Of a stretch of DNA of 64,000 nucleotides, positions 41,109 to 49,682 are shown in pieces; position 1 is the first letter of the stretch; every line of letters begins with the position of its first letter. Origin of the DNA: Henriciella sp. (lineage in GTDB: Bacteria; Pseudomonadota; Alphaproteobacteria; Caulobacterales; Hyphomonadaceae); contig JAEPOM010000010.1 of assembly GCA_017642885.1 (NCBI GenBank), positions 47,907 through 111,906 of the forward strand. Reading direction: 5' to 3'. The translations under genes were made by a program, and so were the position numbers. The notes under the pieces were generated by a model, which ran no database searches, was not told the origin of the DNA, and saw nothing but the letters and a program-made list of their open reading frames with translations.

Positions 41109-42341
41109 TTAGTTCTTCCCAAACTTCCGATCCCGGCCCGCCAGGATCCGCAGCCTCAGAGCGTTCAACTTAATAAAGCCTTCGGCGTCTTTTTGATCAT
41201 ATGCGCCGTGATCGTCTTCGAAGGTCACGATGTCTTCGCGGTAGAGCGAGTACGGGCTCGAGCGGCCGACCAGGTGGACGCCGCCTTTGTAGAGCTTCAG
41301 TTTCACTTCGCCGGACACATAAAGCTGCGAGTGGTCAATCGCCGCCTGCAGCATTTCGCGCTCCGGGCTCCACCAAAAACCATTATAGATGAGCTCGGCA
41401 TAGCGCGGCATCAGCTCGTCTTTGAGGTGGCCAGCGCCGCGATCGATGGTGATCGATTCGATGCCGCGATGTGCGGTGAGCAGGATCGTGCCGCCGGGCG
41501 TTTCATAGATGCCCCGGGATTTCATGCCGACAAACCGGTTCTCCAGCAGGTCCAGGCGGCCAATCCCGTGCTTGCGTCCATATTCATTCAGCTTGGTCAG
41601 GATCGTCGCCGGGCTCATCGCTTCGCCATTGATCGCGCAGGCATCGCCTTTCTCAAAACCAATCGTGATGATTTCAGGCTCGTCAGGCGCGTCTTCCGGC
41701 GCGATGGTTCGCATATGTACGAATTCTGGCGCAGCTTCAGCTGGGTCCTCCAGGACTTTCCCTTCGGATGAGGAGTGCAGCAGGTTGGCATCGACCGAGA
41801 ACGGGGCCTCACCGCGCTTGTCCTTGGTGATCTCGATGCCTTGTTCTTCGGCAAACTTGAGCAGGTCGGTGCGGGACTTGAAGTCCCAGTCGCGCCAAGG
41901 AGCGATGACTTTGATGTCCGGGTTGAGGCCATAATAGCCAAGCTCGAACCGGACCTGGTCATTGCCTTTGCCCGTCGCGCCGTGACAGACAGCGTCTGCG
42001 CCCATCATGTCGGCGATCTCAATCTGACGCTTAGCGATCAGCGGGCGCGCAATCGACGTACCGAGCAGGTAGACCCCTTCATAGACCGCATTGGCGCGGA
42101 ACATAGGGAAGACAAAGTCGCGAACAAACTCTTCGCGGACATCCTCGATGAAGACATTTTCCGGTTTTACACCAGCTGCGATAGCTTTGGCGCGCGCGGG
42201 TTCGATCTCCTCACCCTGGCCGAGATCAGCGGTGAAGGTGATCACCTCGGCGCCAAACTCGGTTTGCAGCCACTTCAGGATGATGGAGGTGTCGAGCCCT
42301 CCGGAATAAGCGAGCACAACTTTTTTGGGCGCAGAGGACAT
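41109..42341 (-). CDS. argG: Argininosuccinate synthase
   Basis: ArgG joins citrulline and aspartate with ATP in arginine synthesis. The 410-residue product has the ATP loop [18 protein letters not shown] near residue 8. It also has [16 protein letters not shown] near 118 and the conserved [19 protein letters not shown] near 185. ATG 42341 is preferred, with GGAG 6 bases upstream; the ATG at 42353 is an alternative without one. The length is normal for the family. Confidence 0.96.
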   Translation of the reverse strand: MSSAPKKVVLAYSGGLDTSIILKWLQTEFGAEVITFTADLGQGEEIEPARAKAIAAGVKPENVFIEDVREEFVRDFVFPMFRANAVYEGVYLLGTSIARPLIAKRQIEIADMMGADAVCHGATGKGNDQVRFELGYYGLNPDIKVIAPWRDWDFKSRTDLLKFAEEQGIEITKDKRGEAPFSVDANLLHSSSEGKVLEDPAEAAPEFVHMRTIAPEDAPDEPEIITIGFEKGDACAINGEAMSPATILTKLNEYGRKHGIGRLDLLENRFVGMKSRGIYETPGGTILLTAHRGIESITIDRGAGHLKDELMPRYAELIYNGFWWSPEREMLQAAIDHSQLYVSGEVKLKLYKGGVHLVGRSSPYSLYREDIVTFEDDHGAYDQKDAEGFIKLNALRLRILAGRDRKFGKN

Positions 42342-42426
42342 TGTCGACTCCATCGGGATTTAGGATTTCCGCGCGTATGGCGCGGGTTGCCGTGGAGCGC
42401 AAGGGGGCGTGAAGCGCTAGACGCGA

Positions 42427-43278
42427 TTAGCTGCCATCCAGTTTCTGGTAGATGCGCACATAATCGATTTCCATTCGTGCCGGGAAAGCGTCAGGGTCGA
42501 TTCCGTCCTGGCCGCCCCAACCACCAATGGCGAGGTTTAGCAACAGGTAGTGCGGGCGATCGAACGGCCACTCCCCGTACCCCTTATTGCCTTTGGCGTA
42601 GTGAAAATACGGCTCGCCGTCGACTGCAACGAGGATCTCGTCTTCGGTCCAGAGCAGGCTGTGTGTGTGATACCCGCCGCAAGCCGTTGGTGAGGTATAG
42701 GAAGCCCCAAATTGCGTGCCGAGCGTGTGATTATTGTCCCGCGTGTGCACGGTGGCATGGAACCGGTCCTTGTCCCAGCCAACATATTCCATGATGTCGA
42801 TTTCGCCATCATCAGGCCAGTTCAGATCGCCCTCCGGCAGGGTCCAGATCGCTGGCCACAGACCCCGCCCGCAAGGCAGCTTGGCGCGAACTTCAAAATA
42901 GCCGTACTGCCAAGTGGCCTTGCCTTTGGTGAACAGGCGCGCGGAAGTGTAGGACTGGCCGCCTGTGTCTGGAAACCGTTCGATTGGGACAGGCTCGTTA
43001 TGGGCTTCGATGATCAGCCGACCGTCTTCAACCCGCGCATTCTTTTCGCGCGCAGCACCATAGTATTGCAGCTCGTCATTCCACCATCCGGCGGTATTTC
43101 GCTGGGTGTCGTAGGCCCAGTTTTGGTCTTCCGGGAGCCCGTCCTGTTCAAACTCATCCGCCCAGACCAGCGAGTAGTCGCCCGGAAGGGTCAGCGAGTC
43201 GGGCAGGGCGGGGACCGGCGTTACGCAAGCCGAGATACAGAGCAAGGCGGCGCCCATGGGAATTATCGAATGAGTCAT
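42427..43278 (-). CDS. GH16 family glucanase lipoprotein
   Basis: This 283-residue exported protein has a lipobox-like signal peptide (LLCISACVTP, Cys at about residue 18), so it should be an envelope lipoprotein. The GH16 fold is clear: DEFEQDGLP, LWPAIWTLP and the catalytic EIDIMEYVGWD (two Glu around an Asp). GH16 enzymes of this kind cleave beta-1,3- or mixed-link glucans such as laminarin, which fits a marine habitat. Start 43278 places the signal peptide first, but no ribosome binding site is visible; ATG 43335 is an alternative. Confidence 0.9.
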   Translation of the reverse strand: MTHSIIPMGAALLCISACVTPVPALPDSLTLPGDYSLVWADEFEQDGLPEDQNWAYDTQRNTAGWWNDELQYYGAAREKNARVEDGRLIIEAHNEPVPIERFPDTGGQSYTSARLFTKGKATWQYGYFEVRAKLPCGRGLWPAIWTLPEGDLNWPDDGEIDIMEYVGWDKDRFHATVHTRDNNHTLGTQFGASYTSPTACGGYHTHSLLWTEDEILVAVDGEPYFHYAKGNKGYGEWPFDRPHYLLLNLAIGGWGGQDGIDPDAFPARMEIDYVRIYQKLDGS

Positions 43279-43454
43279 GAGACGGGCATAGCGCGGCGAG
43301 CGTGAGACGCAAACGCCTGAACCTGAACGCGGCATGACCAAATTCGGGCAGTCATGGTCACAATTAAGGTTAAAATGCCCAGATTGCAGCCAGTTCACGG
43401 CCTTGTTTGCCCCGCACGTTGTTTTCCATCGACAAGCGAATGGGAGCGCACCTT

Positions 43455-44228
43455 ATGAAAAAGACAACATTGACCATCACCGGCGTCCTCGCCGCTGCCG
43501 CTTTAGCTTTTGGAGCCAATGCCAAAACCAAACCCACCCCTGAATTGATTGGGGACGTTCCGACCATGAATGCTGTTTCATCCTATATCCTGCTCGACCG
43601 AACCGGCTCCATGTCAGATATCTGGGATGAGGCGCTTGGCTCGGTGAACGCCTATGCCGCCGCCGTCGGCAAAGTTGAAGACGGCGAAGCCGACGATCTC
43701 GAAACGACAGTGACGCTGGCCGTATTCGATCATCAGGAAGGGTTCCAGTATGACGTCCTGCGCAAGGATGTGACCCCGGATGCGTGGTCGAACGTGACCA
43801 ATGATGAGGTCAGCCCGCGCGGAATGACGCCTCTGTTCGACGCGATCAATCGCACGATTACGATGGCTGAGGCCGATAACCCGGAAAAGGCTGTGATCGT
43901 GATCATGACCGATGGTCAGGAAAACTCGTCACGCGAAGTCACCTATCAGGGCGCCAAAGCGGCGCTCGACCGGGCTGAGAAGCGCGGTTGGGAAGTTGTC
44001 TTCCTCGGCGCCGAGTTTGCCAATTTCGGCGATGCAGATGCCGTTGGCGTGGATCGCTCCAAGCAGATGGCCGTGAGCTCCGGCTCGCTTGCCGTGACCC
44101 AGGAACGCCTCGCCAAGAAAGCCCGCGATTATGGCAAGGGTGAAGAAGCTGAAATCGTCTTTGACGCCGAAGACCGCGCCATCGCGGAAGAAGAAGACGT
44201 GAAAGACCGGAAAGGCCCTAATCGCTAA
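43455..44228 (+). CDS. Exported von Willebrand A-domain protein
   Basis: This 257-residue protein has a signal peptide (MKKTTLTITGVLAAAALAFG, cleavage about residue 23). The vWA domain has a modified metal site: DRTGSMS in place of DxSxS, then RGMTPLFDAI and IVIMTDGQENSS. The C-terminal tail is acidic (EEEDVKDRKG). Substituting Thr for the first Ser of the metal site may weaken metal binding. The start at 43455 follows GGGAGCG. It stands alone; a hairpin follows at 44287. Confidence 0.8.
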   Translation: MKKTTLTITGVLAAAALAFGANAKTKPTPELIGDVPTMNAVSSYILLDRTGSMSDIWDEALGSVNAYAAAVGKVEDGEADDLETTVTLAVFDHQEGFQYDVLRKDVTPDAWSNVTNDEVSPRGMTPLFDAINRTITMAEADNPEKAVIVIMTDGQENSSREVTYQGAKAALDRAEKRGWEVVFLGAEFANFGDADAVGVDRSKQMAVSSGSLAVTQERLAKKARDYGKGEEAEIVFDAEDRAIAEEEDVKDRKGPNR

Positions 44229-44286
44229 GTATTGGTAGCCTGAATAGACCTTCCCGCAGGCTCGGGACGCGACGCGGGAGAGAAGG

Positions 44287-44312
44287 AGGCGCAGAGATTT
44301 TTCTCTGCGCCT
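44287..44312. terminator. Hairpin downstream of vWA gene
   Basis: An 11-bp perfect stem (AGGCGCAGAGA 44287-44297, TCTCTGCGCCT 44302-44312) with loop TTTT lies 59 bp after the vWA stop. There is no T-tract after it, so it is a weak or factor-dependent terminator candidate. Confidence 0.5.
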
Positions 44313-44499
44313 TCCGACGTTAGACGCGTGCAATCTCATTCATTGATCACAGTTCAGCGAGGACAAACTGAGCTCCCTTGTCAGCCCGAGAGACTTCGCG
44401 CAGCTTGCCGAAACGAGGGACTGCGCAGTTTTAACCTCTTGTTAGTCGTCGAGACCGCGCGAACCAGCTATACAGGCTGAGTGCTAGGGAGAACGGACG

Positions 44500-46320
44500 T
44501 TGAGATACACTCGGACAACGAATTTGCGTAGCGTTGCCACTGTTGTGGCGGTTGTGTTTGCAGCCGGCATGGTTGCCGCTTGTGGCGGCGGCGGCGGTGG
44601 CGGCGGAGGAGGGACGACGGTCTCGCCACCACCACCTCCTCCTCCTTCCCCTCCCCCGCCTCCGCCACCACCCCCGCCACCGGCTTCAGTGACGATTAGC
44701 GGAGCGGTGACGTTTGATGAGATCGACCACGTGATCGGCTCGAATGTCTCAACCACAGTCGCGGGCGCGAGGCTCGACTACAATAATATCACGCAAGCGC
44801 CGGCGCGCAGCGTTGTGGTTCAGGCCGTGGATGGAAGCGGAACCGTGCTCGATACCGATACAACGGATGCCAGCGGCAACTATTCCGTGACCGTCGACTC
44901 ATCCACGCAGGTTCGTATACGTGTCCGTAGCCAGATGCAGCAAACGAGCGGGGCCACCTGGAATTTTCAGGTCCTGGACAATACGAACAGCAACGCGATC
45001 TATCTACTAGACGGGGCCTTGTTGGATTCCGGGACCGCAAACTCGACGCGCAACTTGAATGCGGGGTCGGGTTGGGACCCGACCGCCACGAACTCAGCCG
45101 ATGCGACCATTCAGGGTGAGTATACCGGCACGCGTGCTGCGGGCCCTTTTGCTATCCTGGACGGCTTGTATGAAGCGGTGACTGATATTGCTGCCGTGGA
45201 TGCGACGGTTGCCTTCCCGGAAATGCAGGTGTTTTGGAGCATCAATAACCGTCCATCGAACACGATTGATGACGCTGCTGGTGATATCGGGACATCGTCC
45301 TACACAACCCTTGGCGGTATACCGACGATCCGTATTCTCGGCGCCGCCAACAATGATACCGACGAGTACGATACACATGTCGTAGTGCACGAGTTTGGGC
45401 ACTATTTCGAAGACCAGCTTTCGCGGTCTGATTCTCCAGGTAGCCAACATGGGATCAGTGACCGGCTTGATCCTCGGCTTGCATTTGGTGAAGGTTGGGG
45501 CAATGCGTTTTCCGGGATGATCCTCGGAAGTCCTGTTTATCGGGATGTGAGCGGCGATGCACAGGGCGTTGGTTTCGCGTTCAGCGTTGAAGTCGATTTG
45601 ACCAGCGCCGGAGGCCGCGTTCCCGGCTGGTACAATGAAGCATCCGTCCAGCAGATTCTGTATGACATTTTCGATAGTTCGGATGATGGCGCGGATACAA
45701 TCTCCGCTGGATTGGCGCCGATCTACACAGCGTTCAGAGACTCCAATTATATCAACAATGTCAACTTCACTACGATCTTCCAGTTCGCCAATCGCGTGCG
45801 TAATGAGGCTTCCGTGAATGCCACGGCTCTAGACAGTTTGCTAGCGGCTGAAGACGTGAACACGACTGACCCACGCGGTGTTGGGGAAACCAATAATGGC
45901 GGCCTCTCACAAACCTTGCCGATCTATAAGGTCGCGACGCAAGGTGGCGGCGCTGTAACGGTTTGTTCCACCGCTGAGGCGAATGGCACTCCGGTCGATG
46001 AAAACAGCGTTCGAAACAAGCTCGGGGTTCGCGAATTTATCACCGTCACACTCAACTCGGGCGGAGCAGTGACCATGACAGCGACAGAGACATCAGGACC
46101 GGCCGGAACCACAGATCCTGACTTCCGGATCTGGGAAACAGGACGTCTGTTTACACGCGACAGTCTCGGCCAGAGCCGTCTCGCAGAATCTTCCGTTGAC
46201 GGATCCGAGGTCTGGACCGGCACACTCAATGCCGGAACCTATGCGATTGAGATCTATGACTTCAACAATTTCGACGAAACCACCGCGGCCAATAGCTGTT
46301 TCAGTTTCACCGTAACCTAG
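44500..46320 (+). CDS. Zinc metalloprotease lipoprotein with poly-Gly/poly-Pro tether
   Basis: This 606-residue exported protein has a lipobox ending at Cys28. Ten Gly (29-38) and two Pro runs (43-49 and 51-61, split by Ser) then form a long stiff spacer before the globular part. A carboxypeptidase-regulatory-like beta domain (about 63-145, DATTD..GNYSV style) follows. The catalytic site is HEFGH at 297-301, with Glu331 (EGWGNAFSG) as a likely third ligand. The start is TTG 44500, with GGGAG at 44487-44491. A partner lipoprotein follows after 18 bp. Substrates are unknown. Confidence 0.85.
   Translation: MRYTRTTNLRSVATVVAVVFAAGMVAACGGGGGGGGGGTTVSPPPPPPPSPPPPPPPPPPPASVTISGAVTFDEIDHVIGSNVSTTVAGARLDYNNITQAPARSVVVQAVDGSGTVLDTDTTDASGNYSVTVDSSTQVRIRVRSQMQQTSGATWNFQVLDNTNSNAIYLLDGALLDSGTANSTRNLNAGSGWDPTATNSADATIQGEYTGTRAAGPFAILDGLYEAVTDIAAVDATVAFPEMQVFWSINNRPSNTIDDAAGDIGTSSYTTLGGIPTIRILGAANNDTDEYDTHVVVHEFGHYFEDQLSRSDSPGSQHGISDRLDPRLAFGEGWGNAFSGMILGSPVYRDVSGDAQGVGFAFSVEVDLTSAGGRVPGWYNEASVQQILYDIFDSSDDGADTISAGLAPIYTAFRDSNYINNVNFTTIFQFANRVRNEASVNATALDSLLAAEDVNTTDPRGVGETNNGGLSQTLPIYKVATQGGGAVTVCSTAEANGTPVDENSVRNKLGVREFITVTLNSGGAVTMTATETSGPAGTTDPDFRIWETGRLFTRDSLGQSRLAESSVDGSEVWTGTLNAGTYAIEIYDFNNFDETTAANSCFSFTVT
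44584..44682 (+). repeat. Low-complexity Gly/Pro codon tract
   Basis: Inside the metalloprotease lipoprotein, GGN codons (10 Gly) are followed after a short TTVS spacer by CCN codons (18 Pro with one Ser). The nucleotide strand bias makes the opposite strand look like long Gly/Arg-rich open frames, which are not genes. Such tracts expand and shrink by slippage, so length variation is expected. Confidence 0.85.
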
Positions 46321-46338
46321 CCGACCAGGGAGTAGACC

Positions 46339-46926
46339 ATGCATATAAAAGCAGGATTGATGAGCATCTCCGTCAGCGCGGCCATGCTCGCGGCGTGTGC
46401 GCAGCAACAGGTTGTCGACCCGACCGTAATTGAGGTCACGGAGACGTCACCCGCCGCGTCATCAAAACAGGTCAAACTGGCGCCGCCAATAACCACGATC
46501 AAACCAGGCGCGTCAGTGACCTTTTCGCTCGATGAAGCCAAACCGATCGCCAGTGGAGCGAACGGGACGGTCACGCTGACCGTCAATGAAGGCTACCCGA
46601 GCGGTGTACTGCACCTGAAGGCAAGCGGTGGCAACGGATTGAACGTCTTCGGGGCCGAACGATTGGCTCAGAAGGATATGGCCAGCGGGACGTCTCATAC
46701 GTGGCGGATCGATTATTCTGCTGATGCAGATGGAGTCTATCTGATCAACATTATCGCCACTGCGGAACCGCAACCCGGGTTCAAGGAAATGCGAGCGCAT
46801 TCCGTGCGCGTTAAGGTGGGGGACTGGCAGACCGCACAAGCCAAGAGCCAGGCGGCGCGGAAGACGCAAATGCTCCCCGACGGGGAACGCGCGACCATCC
46901 TGGAAGCCGAGGAAACAGTTGAATAG
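46339..46926 (+). CDS. Putative lipoprotein, partner of the metalloprotease
   Basis: This 195-residue protein has the signal peptide and lipobox LAAC (Cys20), then an Ala/Thr/Ser linker and a beta-rich domain with VTLTVNEGYPSGVLHLKASG near residue 80. The C-terminal tail is helical and charged. It starts 18 bp after the metalloprotease stop, with AGGGAG upstream, so it is in the same transcript. It might inhibit, anchor or present substrates to that protease, but this is inference from position only. Confidence 0.65.
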   Translation: MHIKAGLMSISVSAAMLAACAQQQVVDPTVIEVTETSPAASSKQVKLAPPITTIKPGASVTFSLDEAKPIASGANGTVTLTVNEGYPSGVLHLKASGGNGLNVFGAERLAQKDMASGTSHTWRIDYSADADGVYLINIIATAEPQPGFKEMRAHSVRVKVGDWQTAQAKSQAARKTQMLPDGERATILEAEETVE

Positions 46927-46930
46927 ATAA

Positions 46931-46949
46931 AGGGGCCCCGAGGGCCCCT
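46931..46949. terminator. Hairpin between convergent genes
   Basis: A perfect 8-bp GC-rich stem (AGGGGCCC 46931-46938, GGGCCCCT 46942-46949) with loop CGA lies between the lipoprotein stop and the SdpI-like gene stop. It could serve both strands, although T-tracts are poor. Confidence 0.55.
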
Positions 46950-46969
46950 CAGTTCTCGTCCCCGTTTAC

Positions 46970-47671
46970 TCAAACGATATATTCTGGTCCGACCCGTTTG
47001 TCGGGCGCATTGCGCCAGACGAAATAGGAATAGATGACGCTGATAAGCATAGCCGGGAGCAGCGTGCTCATCAGCATGACGATCAACCAACCGCCATCCA
47101 GAACAAACGCCCCAACAAGGCAGATAAAGCCTGCGGCCATCAGTAACCGTCCGGCCAGACGGTGTGTCTTCTCCCAGGTCACGTCGCTGGATAGGGTCCA
47201 GGGGGTTCGAATGCCGAGGAACCAGTTGGAGCGGGTCTTAGGCAAGTAATTGCCCTTGATGATGATCACGATCGCGGACGCGGCAATGACGAAGCGCACA
47301 AACTCTTTCGGATTCGAAGCCTCCGCCACGCTGCGGATCATCAACATGACGACACCGCCATGGACCGCGAGCAGCATGATCATCACCGAACACCAGATCG
47401 CAATATAGGCTTTTCGGCTCTTCATCAGATTGTCGCCATTCGGATCCAGCCGGGGTGCGATGGCGAGGAGTAGGCCCGTAACCAGGGTCGCGATCGGGAT
47501 GATCCATAGAGCAAAGATCGCCTCGCCGCGGTCGCCATATCGGTCCGGCGTGCCATCCAGACCCCAGTGGACGGGAACTTCCACGTCCGGGATTTGCGGC
47601 ATGGCCCAGAAGTTGATCGCGCACATGCCGATGACGGCAATGGTCGTGAATATCAGTCCAGTTCGCATCAT
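46970..47671 (-). CDS. SdpI/DUF1648-family membrane protein
   Basis: This 233-residue protein has about six transmembrane helices. The N-terminal DUF1648 segment (PVHWGLDGTPDRYG, near residue 33) and the SdpI-like part with WFLGIRTPWTLSSDVTWEKTH are the family marks. In Bacillus, SdpI gives immunity to the SdpC toxin and signals to the repressor SdpR. Here it overlaps an ArsR-type regulator gene by 4 bases, the same pairing. No sdpABC-like toxin genes are near, so the pair probably does another job in the envelope. Confidence 0.85.
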   Translation of the reverse strand: MMRTGLIFTTIAVIGMCAINFWAMPQIPDVEVPVHWGLDGTPDRYGDRGEAIFALWIIPIATLVTGLLLAIAPRLDPNGDNLMKSRKAYIAIWCSVMIMLLAVHGGVVMLMIRSVAEASNPKEFVRFVIAASAIVIIIKGNYLPKTRSNWFLGIRTPWTLSSDVTWEKTHRLAGRLLMAAGFICLVGAFVLDGGWLIVMLMSTLLPAMLISVIYSYFVWRNAPDKRVGPEYIV

Positions 47672-47964
47672 TCTGCGGCCTCCTTTAAATCGTCATCGCC
47701 GTCATCCTTGCCGATCATGCCCATCAGGGCGCTGACGGCGTCTTCGACGACGCTGGTATTGGTTCGGTAAATGATCGATGTGCCGTGCCGCTCTGCCGTG
47801 ATCAGGTCGGCGTCCTTGAGCACATTGAGGTGCCGGGTCACCGTCGGCCAGGCCGCGTCAAAGGCCTCGGCCAGCTCACCGGAACTTTTCGGGCCTTGCC
47901 GAAGCAGGGCCATCACCTGCCGCCGAAGCGGATGCCCAAGCGCTTTGAACACTTCATTTGCCAT
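47668..47964 (-). CDS. ArsR-type (SdpR-like) repressor
   Basis: This 98-residue winged-helix protein has ALGHPLRRQVMALLRQGPKS and then AWPTVTRHLNVLKDADLI, the ArsR DNA-binding pattern. Metal-binding Cys are absent, as in SdpR-like regulators. The C-terminal tail is acidic. Three evenly spaced palindromes overlap its promoter at 47968-48010, so autoregulation is very likely. It is co-transcribed with the SdpI-like gene. Confidence 0.87.
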   Translation of the reverse strand: MANEVFKALGHPLRRQVMALLRQGPKSSGELAEAFDAAWPTVTRHLNVLKDADLITAERHGTSIIYRTNTSVVEDAVSALMGMIGKDDGDDDLKEAAE

Positions 47965-47967
47965 TTT

Positions 47968-48010
47968 TGCTAATTAGCATAAATGATAATTATGAGTCAA
48001 GCTAATTAGC
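47968..48010. promoter_or_regulatory. Triple operator of the SdpR-like repressor
   Basis: Three palindromes with an AATT core lie 16 bp apart centre to centre: TGCTAATTAGCA (47968-47979), ATAATTAT (47986-47993) and GCTAATTAGC (48001-48010). Outer sites share GCTAATTAGC exactly. On the minus strand TTGACT (48000-47995) is a likely -35 element between two of the sites, so bound repressor would cover the promoter. The binder is inferred to be the adjacent ArsR-type protein. Confidence 0.75.
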
Positions 48011-48062
48011 GCGCCATAGCTTGAACCACACCGGGGCTGTGCACGGGAGAGTGCTCGCGGAT

Positions 48063-49511
48063 TTAGTCGTCGGGCGTATCGCTGAGTAACATAATCGCCG
48101 CGTAGCGGTTGAGCGCTTCCGGCTCAAACCCGCTATCGCCAGCAGAAATCTGCCGGATCGAGCCCCAGTTTTCCGTCAGGCGAATGGCAACGTCATAGAT
48201 CTCGTTAGCGATCAGTTGATCCCGCACGACGAACGCGCGGTCCTGACAGATCTCCATATCTGTTTCGTCGGGACTACAGCTCGCGACAATCGACAAAGTG
48301 GAAGGGCCATTCTCCCGCAAATGAGGTTCTGCTGTGTATGTGGCGAACAGAGACAGATGTTCCAGCGCTTCTTCAGACAGCGTGGATGAGTTTTCATCGA
48401 AGAAAATGAAAAGACTTTCCTCAAGCTTGGCATAGGCCGGGTCCTGTTCTGCGATCCGCGCCTCCATTCCGAGCCGGGCCGTGATTTGCTGCGGATCGCC
48501 TGTCCATGGCGTGATCATTTCCGAAACCAGACTTGTCACGCCAAGCGCTTCGCGGAGAAATGCCGCGCTCTCATTGGCTTTCGCGATCTCGTCTGCGGCG
48601 CTGCGTTCAATTTCGATCTGACGCATGCGGGATTCGAGATAGGTCCGGTGCTGCGTTTCAGGGAATATATCAAGGAAGACTTCCATCATCAGCGGATCAT
48701 CGCTGGTGACCACCTCGGCGAGCGCTGCGGCTTCCTCATCATTCTCCGCAACGAGCTCGCATCCTGCGAAGCAAAAATCCGCTTCGCCGCGCAATCCGCT
48801 CTCGGTCCAGGGGACCTGCATGCCCTCGGTCCGGTCTTCTACCCGCGTGGCGACGACGCGGAACAGGGTTTCGACTGCGTAGCCGGGCTGCGTGATCAGG
48901 GTCGCGAGCGCGGCAGAGTAGGAGCTATTGGTCTGGCCCGTCCCGTCCTCGGCGACCATGCCCGGCGCGGTGGAATAGGCAATCAAGGTGCCGCGTATCC
49001 GTTGGCTGCTGGCGAGGCCCTGCGGAGCGCTGCGCATTGAAGCGGGCAGGGGATTATTGCGGCAGGCATCCAGCACGATGAAATTGGTCTGGTTGCCGGC
49101 ATATTCGAGATAATCCATGACCAGGTCGAGCTTGGGCTGGCGCATCAGGTCGAGGCCGGATCGCAGCTGGGCGTCCGAAGAGATGAGGTAGTTCACACCG
49201 CGATGCTGAGCGCCATGGCCGGCATAGAAGAAGAAGCCGACGGCCTCTTCACCTGCCTCTTTCAGCCGGTCGGCATGGGCCTGGAAGGCCTCTTCGATGT
49301 CCGTCTTGCTGCCATCGAGGACCGTGTGAACCTCGAACCCGACCGTTTCCAGCGCGCCCGAAATGAGCTCGGCATCATTTACGGGGTTTTCGAGATCCCA
49401 CCCGGTTGTTTCATAGGCGCTATTCCCGATCACCAGCGCAATTCGTTTCTCGGCCAGGGCGGGATTAAACCCGCTCGTGCAAAGGATCAGGCATAGAATT
49501 ATCAAACGCAT
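48063..49511 (-). CDS. Exported caspase-like protein with OmpA-like tail
   Basis: This 482-residue exported protein has a signal peptide (residues about 1-21), then a caspase-like p20 domain. Its strand KRIALVIGNSAYE is followed by the catalytic dyad His99 (YAGHGAQ) and Cys150 (LDACRNNP). The middle is Glu-rich and helical. The C-terminal part (about 370-470, FFDENSSTLSEEAL and then CQDRAFVVRDQLI) looks like a degenerate OmpA peptidoglycan-binding fold. Start 49511 has GAGGGA upstream. It may be a periplasmic protease tethered to the wall; the substrate is unknown. Confidence 0.8.
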   Translation of the reverse strand: MRLIILCLILCTSGFNPALAEKRIALVIGNSAYETTGWDLENPVNDAELISGALETVGFEVHTVLDGSKTDIEEAFQAHADRLKEAGEEAVGFFFYAGHGAQHRGVNYLISSDAQLRSGLDLMRQPKLDLVMDYLEYAGNQTNFIVLDACRNNPLPASMRSAPQGLASSQRIRGTLIAYSTAPGMVAEDGTGQTNSSYSAALATLITQPGYAVETLFRVVATRVEDRTEGMQVPWTESGLRGEADFCFAGCELVAENDEEAAALAEVVTSDDPLMMEVFLDIFPETQHRTYLESRMRQIEIERSAADEIAKANESAAFLREALGVTSLVSEMITPWTGDPQQITARLGMEARIAEQDPAYAKLEESLFIFFDENSSTLSEEALEHLSLFATYTAEPHLRENGPSTLSIVASCSPDETDMEICQDRAFVVRDQLIANEIYDVAIRLTENWGSIRQISAGDSGFEPEALNRYAAIMLLSDTPDD

Positions 49512-49682
49512 AGTCGTCCCTCGTTTCCGCCGCCCAGAGACAGAGTAAACCAAAGCAGCGTGGTTTGTCAGCGGGTTAGATGCGCGCCCTGAAAAAGGAT
49601 GTTTAACCAGACAAGCCGTGAATTGTTGGCGCGGACTCGATTTGAGTATAGAGCGAACGGCTCAACTAAGGTGGGCGAAGGA

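Noticed and set aside
41775..42794. 339-codon open frame on the plus strand
   Set aside because: It spans the opposite strand of argG and the GH16 gene and has no recognisable domain.
44468..44756. Gly/Arg-rich frames opposite the Gly/Pro tract
   Set aside because: They arise from the GGN/CCN codon repeats of the lipoprotein; no start signals support them.
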